NCBI GenBank assembly: GCA_937915955.1
Contig: CALGIB010000456.1
Coordinates: 1 to 6,631, forward strand
Direction: 5' to 3'
Length of the DNA: 6,631 nucleotides
DNA from: an uncultured Pseudomonadota bacterium
Lineage (GTDB): Bacteria > Myxococcota_A > UBA796 > CAJQPC01
In this document: positions 1-6,631 of the stretch, in pieces
Position numbering within the stretch: the stretch's first letter is position 1
Layout of the letters: the number at the start of each line of letters is the position of its first letter
Position numbers and translations under genes: made by a program
Notes under the pieces: model-generated
Told to the model about the DNA's origin: nothing
Seen by the model: the letters and a program-made list of their open reading frames with translations, nothing else
Database searches by the model: none

Positions 1-229
1 CACCCGCGTCCCGGCCGAGCGGGCCCGGGGCGAGCTGATCTGCCTGGTCGGCGCTGACGCCCGGTATGGAGCCGAGGCAGCTGAGCTCGCCGCGCGCCTC
101 GACGAGCAGGGCAGCGAGGTCTGGTTGGCCGGTCGCCCGCGAGAGGACGCCGGCCCGGTGCAGGCCTTCGCCTACCTGGGCTGCGACGTGAACGCGCTCC
201 TCGAGAGCGCCTGGGAGGTGCTCGCATGA
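1..229 (+). CDS. mutA: Methylmalonyl-CoA mutase small subunit, C-terminal fragment
   Basis: This is the 3' end of a gene that begins before the window. The reading frame starts at base 2, gives 75 codons and stops at TGA 227-229. The residues match the last part of the cobalamin-binding-like domain of the small (beta) subunit: a hydrophobic strand ELICLVGADARYG, an Ala-rich helix, a second strand EVWLAGRP, and the closing YLGCDVNALLESAWEVLA, which resembles the family's usual GCDV-x-x-LL ending. In two-subunit mutases this chain pairs with the catalytic MutB chain but does not itself bind cobalamin or substrate; that is family knowledge, since the relevant residues lie outside the window. Its stop codon overlaps the mutB start as ATGA, which strongly supports the assignment. 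The short C-terminal part alone would be weak evidence without that neighbour. Confidence 0.88.
   Translation, partial: TRVPAERARGELICLVGADARYGAEAAELAARLDEQGSEVWLAGRPREDAGPVQAFAYLGCDVNALLESAWEVLA
213..218 (+). promoter_or_regulatory. Ribosome binding site of mutB
   Basis: GGGAGG lies inside the last codons of mutA, seven bases before the ATG at 226. It is a near-ideal Shine-Dalgarno match and fixes the mutB start at 226. With the ATGA overlap it implies that mutB is translated by both re-initiation and direct ribosome entry. Confidence 0.8.
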
Positions 230-2367
230 GCCGGATACCGAGCTTCGCCAGCCGCCCCCTGCCCTGGTCCGCCTCGGCCCCCCCGCCCTCGAAGCCCGCG
301 GGATCGAGCCCGGAGGGCGTCCCGCTCAAGACCTCCTACTCCGCTGAAGACCTCAACGAGCTCAATCACCTCGGCACGATGCCCGGGCTGCCACCCTTCC
401 TCCGGGGCCCCTACAGCACGATGTACGTGACGCGCCCCTGGACCGTCCGGCAGTACGCCGGGTTCAGCACGGCCGAGCAGAGCAACGCCTTCTTCCGGCG
501 CAACCTCGCCGCCGGGCAGAAGGGCCTGTCCATCGCCTTCGACCTGGCCACCCACCGCGGCTACGACAGCGACCACCCCCGCGTGCCGGGCGACGTCGGC
601 ATGGCCGGCGTGGCGATCGACAGCATCCTCGACATGCGCGTGCTCTTCGACGGCATCCCGCTGGACGAGATGAGCGTCTCGATGACGATGAACGGCGCGG
701 TCCTGCCCATCCTCGCGCTCTACATCGTGGCCGCCGAGGAGCAGGGCGTCCCCCACCACAAGCTGACCGGGACCATCCAGAACGACATCCTCAAGGAGTT
801 CATGGTCCGGAACACCTACATCTACCCGCCGGCCCCGAGCATGAGGATCGTCTCCGACATCTTCGCGTACACGAGCCGGGAGATGCCCCGGTTCAACAGC
901 ATCTCGGTCAGCGGCTACCACATGCAGGAGGCTGGCGCGACGGCCGACCTCGAGCTCGCCTACACGCTGGCCGATGGCCTTGAGTACGTTCGCTTTGGCC
1001 TGAAGGCGGGCCTGGATGTGGACGCCTTCGCGCCCCGAATCAGCTTCTTCTGGGGCATCGGGATGGACTTCTTCACCGAGGTCGCCAAGCTCCGCGCGGC
1101 CCGGGGCATCTGGGCGCAGCTCCTCGAGCCCTTCCATCCGAAGAACCCCAGGTCCCTGTCGCTGCGGACCCACAGCCAGACCAGCGGCTGGAGTCTGACG
1201 GCCCAGGACGTCTACAACAACGTCGTCCGCACCTGCGTCGAGGCCATGGCGGCCACCCAGGGGCACACCCAGAGCCTGCACACCAACGCGCTGGACGAGG
1301 CCCTGGCGCTGCCGACCGACTTCTCGGCTCGCATCGCCCGCAACACCCAGCTCTTCCTGCAGCTGGAGACAGACACCTGCCACACGGTGGACGCCTGGGC
1401 GGGCAGCTACTACGTCGAGCGGCTGACCCACGAGCTCACCGAGCGGGCCTGGGCCCACATCCGGGAGATCGAGGCCCTGGGCGGCATGGCCAAGGCGCTC
1501 GAGGACGGCTTGCCCAAGCGGCGCATCGAGGAGGCCGCGGCCCGCACCCAGGCGCGCATCGACTCGGGCGAACAGGTGCTGGTCGGCGTCAACCGCTGGC
1601 GCCCGGACAAGCCCGAGGACATCCCGGTGCACTCGGTGGACAACCGCGCCGTGCTCGAGGCCCAGCTGGCCCGGCTGAGCCAGCTCAAGGCCGAGCGGGA
1701 CGAGGTGGAGGTGGCCGACAGCCTGGCCATGCTCACCCACAGCGCCGCCACCGGCGAGGGCAACCTGCTCGAGCTGGCTGTCGTGGCCGCCCGGGCCCGC
1801 TGCACCGTCGGCGAGATCTCCTCGGCCCTCGAGCGGGCCTGGGGTCGACACCTCGCCCGCCCCGAGGCCCTCCGCGGCGTATACCTGAACGAGTTGGACA
1901 GCGTGGGAGCCGACATGGACGAGCTGCGCGCAGCGGTCGTCGCCTTCGAGGAGCGCGAGGGCCGCCGGCCCAGGCTGCTGGTCGCGAAGATGGGGCAGGA
2001 CGGCCACGACCGCGGTCAGAAGGTCATCGCGACCGCCTTCGCGGACGCCGGCTTCGACGTCGACGTCGGCCCCCTCTTCCAGACGCCCGCGGAGACGGCC
2101 AAGCAGGCGGTCGAGAACGACGTGCACGTGGTGGGCGTGAGCAGCCTGGCGGCCGGCCACTTGAGCCTGGTGCCGGCCCTGCGGGACGCGCTGAAGGCCC
2201 GGGGCCGCGAGGACATCCTGATCGTCGTCGGCGGCGTGGTCCCTCCCCAGGACCACCCGGCGCTGAGGGCGGCTGGGGCGGTGGCCATCTATCCGCCTGG
2301 GACCGAAATCCGCGGCGCGGCGCTGGAGCTGGTGGCGCTGCTGTCCGAGCACCTGGACCAGACGTGA
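226..2367 (+). CDS. mutB: Methylmalonyl-CoA mutase large (catalytic) subunit
   Basis: Adenosylcobalamin-dependent cytoplasmic enzyme that interconverts (R)-methylmalonyl-CoA and succinyl-CoA by radical carbon-skeleton rearrangement. The protein is 713 residues, close to the usual 710-730, and appears intact. Residues from about 50 to 545 form the substrate-binding TIM barrel, with conserved blocks RQYAGFSTAEQSN, GLSIAFDLATHRGYDSD, SVSMTMNGAVLP, GTIQNDILKEFMVRNTY and SGYHMQEAGA. Y77, R195 and H232 correspond, by a constant offset of 12, to Tyr89, Arg207 and His244 of the Propionibacterium enzyme. The first two separate methylmalonyl-CoA mutase from isobutyryl-CoA mutase, which has Phe and Gln there. 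Residues from about 580 to 713 are the B12 domain with D592-G-H594-D-R-G597 (the DxHxxG motif, His594 being the lower axial cobalt ligand), the SSL segment and the GGVVPPQD loop. The first 45 residues are Pro/Ala/Ser-rich and less conserved. The start is set by the strong ribosome site and by the overlap with mutA; the end overlaps meaB by four bases. Confidence 0.98.
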   Translation: MSRIPSFASRPLPWSASAPPPSKPAGSSPEGVPLKTSYSAEDLNELNHLGTMPGLPPFLRGPYSTMYVTRPWTVRQYAGFSTAEQSNAFFRRNLAAGQKGLSIAFDLATHRGYDSDHPRVPGDVGMAGVAIDSILDMRVLFDGIPLDEMSVSMTMNGAVLPILALYIVAAEEQGVPHHKLTGTIQNDILKEFMVRNTYIYPPAPSMRIVSDIFAYTSREMPRFNSISVSGYHMQEAGATADLELAYTLADGLEYVRFGLKAGLDVDAFAPRISFFWGIGMDFFTEVAKLRAARGIWAQLLEPFHPKNPRSLSLRTHSQTSGWSLTAQDVYNNVVRTCVEAMAATQGHTQSLHTNALDEALALPTDFSARIARNTQLFLQLETDTCHTVDAWAGSYYVERLTHELTERAWAHIREIEALGGMAKALEDGLPKRRIEEAAARTQARIDSGEQVLVGVNRWRPDKPEDIPVHSVDNRAVLEAQLARLSQLKAERDEVEVADSLAMLTHSAATGEGNLLELAVVAARARCTVGEISSALERAWGRHLARPEALRGVYLNELDSVGADMDELRAAVVAFEEREGRRPRLLVAKMGQDGHDRGQKVIATAFADAGFDVDVGPLFQTPAETAKQAVENDVHVVGVSSLAAGHLSLVPALRDALKARGREDILIVVGGVVPPQDHPALRAAGAVAIYPPGTEIRGAALELVALLSEHLDQT

Positions 2368-3281
2368 TCGAGGCGCTGGTCGCCGGCGAGCGGGGCGCCC
2401 TGGCCCGAGCCATCACGCTGGTCGAGAGCCGGCGCGCCGACCACCGCGAGCGCGCCTCCGAGCTGCTCGCTCAGCTCATGTCACGCACCGGCGGTGCGAT
2501 CCGCGTCGGCGTGACGGGCGTGCCGGGCGTCGGCAAGAGCAGCTTCATCGAGGCCCTGGGCCTGCGCCTGGTCGAGGCCGGTCACCGCGTCGCCGTGCTG
2601 GCCGTGGACCCCACCAGCGTGCGCTCGGGCGGGTCCATCCTGGGGGACAAGACGCGCATGGAGCGCCTGTCGCGGTCCGAGCGCGCATTCATCCGGCCCT
2701 CGCCCAGCCGAGGCACGCTGGGCGGGGTGGCCGCGCGCACCCGCGAGACGATGCTGCTCTGCGAGGCCGCCGGCTACGACGTCGTCCTGGTCGAGACCGT
2801 CGGCGTGGGCCAGAGCGAGCTGGCCGTCAGCGCCATGACAGACACCTTCCTGGCCCTGATGCTGGCGGGCGCGGGCGACGAGCTGCAGGGCATCAAGCGT
2901 GGCCTGATGGAGGTCGTCGACGCGCTGGTCGTGCACAAGGCCGACGGCGACAACGTGGAGAAGGCCCGGCGCGCGGCCGCCGGCTACCGGCACGCGCTGC
3001 ACCTGCTGCACGGCCGGTCGGCCTGGGAGCCCAGGGTCACCACAGCCTCCTCGCTCACCGGCGAGGGCATCGACGAGGCCTGGCAGCTCGTGCTCGACCA
3101 CCGCGCGGCGCTGGACCTGGACGAGAAACGCCAGGGCCAGGCGACCGCCTGGCTCTGGTCGATGGTGGACGAAGAGCAGCGGCGCCGGGTGCGTGAGCGT
3201 CCCGACGCCGCGGCCATCGAAGCGGCGGTGGCCTCCGGGACGCTGCCGGCGACCGTCGGAGCCGCTCGCCTGCTGAGCTGA
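2364..3281 (+). CDS. meaB: Methylmalonyl-CoA mutase-associated GTPase MeaB (ArgK family)
   Basis: G3E-family P-loop GTPase of 305 residues that chaperones methylmalonyl-CoA mutase. In this family it protects the enzyme from inactivation and gates cofactor loading. The start is GTG overlapping the mutB stop (GTGA), with no clear Shine-Dalgarno before it, so translation probably depends on coupling to mutB. The choice is supported because the conserved LARAITLVESRRADHR begins only about 12 residues in. Visible motifs are the Walker A loop GVPGVGKS (52-59), VDPTSVRSGGSILGDKTRM (81-99), RPSPSRGTLGG (111-121), ETVGVGQSE (144-152, G3) and GDELQGIK (171-178, in the area described as switch III). The G4 motif reads H191-K-A-D194 instead of the usual NKAD, from codon CAC at 2934-2936. 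The G5 region is near TTASS (226-230). The C-terminal dimerisation arm is present and ends in the usual GTLPATVGAARLL. Apart from G4 nothing looks damaged. Confidence 0.97.
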   Translation: MIEALVAGERGALARAITLVESRRADHRERASELLAQLMSRTGGAIRVGVTGVPGVGKSSFIEALGLRLVEAGHRVAVLAVDPTSVRSGGSILGDKTRMERLSRSERAFIRPSPSRGTLGGVAARTRETMLLCEAAGYDVVLVETVGVGQSELAVSAMTDTFLALMLAGAGDELQGIKRGLMEVVDALVVHKADGDNVEKARRAAAGYRHALHLLHGRSAWEPRVTTASSLTGEGIDEAWQLVLDHRAALDLDEKRQGQATAWLWSMVDEEQRRRVRERPDAAAIEAAVASGTLPATVGAARLLS

Positions 3282-3300
3282 GCCCTCGGCCCGTCGCGAT
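3282..3300. other. Convergent gene junction, 19 bases
   Basis: The stop codons of meaB (plus strand) and the carrier-protein gene (minus strand) are separated by only 19 GC-rich bases. The only hairpin seen is the weak four-pair CGCG-ATCTA-CGCG at 3295-3307, with no T run on either side, so no intrinsic terminator can be called. Transcripts from the two operons probably overlap at their 3' ends or end by Rho. Confidence 0.7.
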
Positions 3301-3798
3301 CTACGCGGGAGCAGCGATCAGCATGAGCGCGGCGCCGCTCTCGACCGCCTGACCCCCCTCGACCAGGATCTCGACCACCTGCCCGTCGATCGGTGCCTTC
3401 AGTTCGTTCTCCATCTTCATGGCCTCGATCACCATCACCGGCTGGCCCTTGCTCACGGCCTGGCCCACCTCGACCAGGACGCCGATGATGCGGCCGGGCA
3501 TGGAGGCCTTCAGCGCCCCGCTGCCCGCCCCACCGGCCAGTCGAAGCGCCTTGCGCTGGGGGTCGACCACGTCACATGCGTGGGTGCTGCCCAGGATGGA
3601 CACGTCCCAGCCGCCCTCGCGCCGGGCAAGGCCGGCCTCGACCGAGCGGTGCTCGACCAGCATGCTGAGCACCTGCCCCAGCTTCAGCGACTCGACCCGC
3701 CGCACAGGGCCCTCGTCCACAGAGACAAAGTAGAGCCCGTCCCGCTTGTCCACCGAGACCCTGCGAACGGCCTCGCCGACCGTGACTTCGTAGATCAT
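3301..3798 (-). CDS. Biotin carboxyl carrier protein of acyl-CoA (probably propionyl-CoA) carboxylase
   Basis: Protein of 165 residues that carries covalent biotin between the biotin carboxylase and the carboxyltransferase. The last 75 residues or so are a biotinyl domain: SMPGRIIGVLVEVGQAVSKGQP, then V-I-E125-A-M-K128-M-E-N-E, with K128 (codon 3417-3415) the expected biotinylation site, and a closing GQVVEILVEGGQAVESGAALMLI. The first 90 residues (MIYEVTVGEAVRRVSVDKRDG onward) resemble the region before the biotinyl domain in propionyl-CoA carboxylase alpha chains rather than the Pro/Ala-rich linker of the fatty-acid AccB. The start is taken at ATG 3798-3796, because it overlaps the accC stop as ATGA, has a GGGTGA element just before it, and begins at the family-like MIYEV. 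An upstream GTG at 3843 would add 15 unmatched residues and overlap accC further. No carboxyltransferase gene is in the window, so propionyl-CoA as substrate is inferred from the facing mutAB-meaB genes. Confidence 0.92.
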   Translation of the reverse strand: MIYEVTVGEAVRRVSVDKRDGLYFVSVDEGPVRRVESLKLGQVLSMLVEHRSVEAGLARREGGWDVSILGSTHACDVVDPQRKALRLAGGAGSGALKASMPGRIIGVLVEVGQAVSKGQPVMVIEAMKMENELKAPIDGQVVEILVEGGQAVESGAALMLIAAPA

Positions 3799-5306
3799 CC
3801 CTTCACCCGGTGGCTGCTCTTCCAGCGCGCGGCCCGCTTCCACGCCGAGCCCTCGGAGCGCGTCGCGCCCGGGCGCGGGGCGTGGTCGACCTCGAACTGG
3901 GCGATGGCCGCCGCGATGGACGCCAGCTCTTCGCTGCGCTCCTCGCCGTGGCTCAGGCCCTCGAGGAACTCGGGGGTGATGAAGCCGGTCGTGTAGACCC
4001 CGCTCCGGAAGGCCGGGTCCGCCAGCACCTGCCGGAAGAACCCGATGGACGTGCGGATTCCGCTGACCCGGTACTCACGGAGCGCCCGGTCGCACCGGGC
4101 GATGGCGTCGTCCCGAGTGCGGCCCCACACCACCAGCTTGGCGATCATGGGGTCGTAATAGATGGGCACCTCGAAGCCCACCGTCACGCCGCTGTCCACC
4201 CGGACGAAGGGACCGCCGGGCTCGCGGTACGCCGTGATCCGCCCCGGAGCCGGGCTGAAGTTCTGCGCCGGGTCCTCGGCGTAGACGCGACACTCTATGG
4301 CGTGCCCGTGCATGGTCAGGTCGTCCTGAGCGAACCAGAGGGGCTCACCCATCGCGATGCGGAGCTGCGCCTGGGCCAGATCGATACCCGTCACCATCTC
4401 GGTGATGGGGTGCTCGACCTGCAGGCGGGTGTTCATCTCGAGGAAGTAGAAGCTGCCGTCGCCGCCGAAGAGGAACTCCACCGTGCCCGCGCCCACGTAG
4501 TCCACGGCCCGAGCGGCCTGGATGGCCACCTGGGCCATGGCTTGGCGGGTCACCTCCGGCAGCACCGGACACGGCGTCTCCTCGAGCACCTTCTGGTTGC
4601 GACGCTGGATGCTGCAGTCGCGCTCGAAGAGGTGCAGCGTCGTGCCGTACATGTCGGCCAAGACCTGGATCTCGACGTGGCGCGGGTTCACCACGAACTT
4701 CTCGATGTAGACCGCGTCGTCACCGAAGCTGTTGCGCGCCTCGGAGCGGGCCGCGCGGAAGCCGCTGAGCAGCTGGTCGGGGTCGTCCACGCGACGCATG
4801 CCCTTGCCGCCCCCACCCGCGGCCGCCTTGAGCATCACGGGGTAGCCCATCTCCTCGGCCAGGCGGATGAGCTCCGCCTCGTCGGTGATGGCCTCGACCG
4901 TGCCGGGCACCAGTGGCACCCCCGCCGCCTGCATCAGCTTGCGGCTGCCCGTCTTGCTGCCCATGGCCACGATGGCGTGCGGTGAGGGGCCGATCCAGAC
5001 CAAGCCGGCGTCCATGACCGCCTGAGCGAAGCCGGCGTTCTCGCTCAGGAAGCCGTAGCCGGGGTGGACCGCGTCCGCTCCGGTCTCCCTGGCGACCTGG
5101 AGGAGTACGTCCGCCCGGAGGTAGGACTCGCTGGCCGGCGGCGCGCCGATGTTCCGCGCGAAGGTCGCCATGCGCACGTGGGGCGCGTCACGGTCCGCGT
5201 CCGAGAACACCGCCACGGTCTCGAGCCCCAGGCTCTGGCAGGCCCGCAGGACGCGGACCGCGATCTCGCCGCGGTTGGCGACGAGAACGCGCTTGAACTC
5301 GGGCAT
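3795..5306 (-). CDS. accC: Biotin carboxylase subunit of acyl-CoA (probably propionyl-CoA) carboxylase
   Basis: ATP-grasp enzyme of 503 residues that carboxylates the biotin on the carrier protein, using ATP and bicarbonate. Domains run in order. The N-terminal biotin carboxylase domain (about 1-115) has VLVANRGEIAVRVLRAC and HPGYGFLSEN. The ATP-grasp domain (about 116-325) has K118, K160, the glycine loop GGGGKGM (164-170), RHVEIQV with H210 and E212, ERDCSIQRRNQKV, E277, and FLEMNTRLQVEHP with E290, N292 and R294. The C-terminal domain (about 330-450) has ECRVYAEDP with R340. These match the catalytic residues of E. coli AccC with a one- or two-residue shift. The final 50 residues are an extra tail that ends basic, with a W-K-R-A-A-R segment, before the separate carrier gene. 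The ATG lies three bases after the lon stop, and no purine-rich ribosome site is seen, so translation is probably coupled to lon. Acetyl-CoA or another acyl-CoA carboxylase remains possible. Confidence 0.95.
   Translation of the reverse strand: MPEFKRVLVANRGEIAVRVLRACQSLGLETVAVFSDADRDAPHVRMATFARNIGAPPASESYLRADVLLQVARETGADAVHPGYGFLSENAGFAQAVMDAGLVWIGPSPHAIVAMGSKTGSRKLMQAAGVPLVPGTVEAITDEAELIRLAEEMGYPVMLKAAAGGGGKGMRRVDDPDQLLSGFRAARSEARNSFGDDAVYIEKFVVNPRHVEIQVLADMYGTTLHLFERDCSIQRRNQKVLEETPCPVLPEVTRQAMAQVAIQAARAVDYVGAGTVEFLFGGDGSFYFLEMNTRLQVEHPITEMVTGIDLAQAQLRIAMGEPLWFAQDDLTMHGHAIECRVYAEDPAQNFSPAPGRITAYREPGGPFVRVDSGVTVGFEVPIYYDPMIAKLVVWGRTRDDAIARCDRALREYRVSGIRTSIGFFRQVLADPAFRSGVYTTGFITPEFLEGLSHGEERSEELASIAAAIAQFEVDHAPRPGATRSEGSAWKRAARWKSSHRVKG
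3803..3808 (-). promoter_or_regulatory. Ribosome binding site of the carrier-protein gene
   Basis: Reading the minus strand, GGGTGA followed by AGGG directly precedes ATG 3798-3796, within the last codons of accC. It is moderately Shine-Dalgarno-like with a short spacing of four bases. It supports starting the carrier protein here rather than at the upstream GTG. Confidence 0.5.
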
Positions 5307-5309
5307 GGT

Positions 5310-6631
<1,322 letters not shown>

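Noticed and set aside
541..570. DLATHRG in MutB instead of the DLPTHRG of the Propionibacterium enzyme
   Set aside because: Ala at this position is also found in E. coli Sbm (methylmalonyl-CoA mutase), so it is ordinary family variation.
172..2352. Antisense open frame of 726 codons opposite mutB
   Set aside because: It mirrors the mutB codon frame in a roughly 70% GC sequence, where antisense stops are rare. The translation is low-complexity, rich in Gly, Arg, His, Val and Asp, with no recognisable domain, while mutB on the other strand is conserved throughout.
2481..3101. Antisense open frame of 206 codons opposite meaB
   Set aside because: It shows the same GC-driven shadow pattern, and the sense strand carries all the MeaB motifs.
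3295..3307. Possible terminator hairpin CGCG-ATCTA-CGCG between the convergent genes
   Set aside because: It has only four base pairs, it runs into the stop region of the carrier gene, and no T run follows on either strand.
3799..3843. Longer carrier protein starting at GTG 3843
   Set aside because: The 15 extra residues do not look like the family, they would lie inside accC, and the ATG at 3798 has both an ATGA overlap and a ribosome-site-like element.
3810..4985. Plus-strand open frame of 391 codons opposite accC
   Set aside because: It is a shadow of a clearly conserved biotin carboxylase, with Arg/His/Ala-rich composition and no family match.

Overview
The window is about 70% GC and almost entirely coding. 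It holds six genes in two convergent blocks that meet at a 19-base gap near position 3290. It looks like core bacterial chromosome from a high-GC organism. The split acyl-CoA carboxylase, the two-subunit methylmalonyl-CoA mutase and the general style of the Lon protein suggest a myxobacterial or related deltaproteobacterial lineage. That placement is an impression from remembered family sequences and was not computed. There are no RNA genes, mobile elements, long repeats or CRISPR arrays, and no gap of 300 bases without a gene.

Plus-strand block (1-3281): the 3' end of the small subunit of methylmalonyl-CoA mutase (mutA), the complete large catalytic subunit (mutB), and the GTPase chaperone meaB. 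Consecutive genes overlap by four bases (ATGA, then GTGA), so this is a tightly coupled operon. MutAB interconverts (R)-methylmalonyl-CoA and succinyl-CoA using adenosylcobalamin, and MeaB protects the mutase and gates its cofactor.

Minus-strand block (6631-3301, read right to left): the 3' two-thirds or so of lon (ATP-dependent protease, cut by the window edge), then after three bases a biotin carboxylase (accC), then with a four-base overlap a biotin carboxyl carrier protein. The last two together equal the alpha chain of an acyl-CoA carboxylase, most likely propionyl-CoA carboxylase given the neighbours. The carboxyltransferase (beta) subunit and methylmalonyl-CoA epimerase are not in the window.

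Together, apart from lon, the genes encode most of the propionyl-CoA to methylmalonyl-CoA to succinyl-CoA route used for odd-chain fatty acid, branched-chain amino acid and propionate catabolism, or run in reverse to supply methylmalonyl-CoA. I found no undescribed system. The points most worth checking are a His in place of the usual Asn in the MeaB G4 (NKxD) nucleotide-specificity motif, and the apparent translational coupling of the carboxylase genes to lon.
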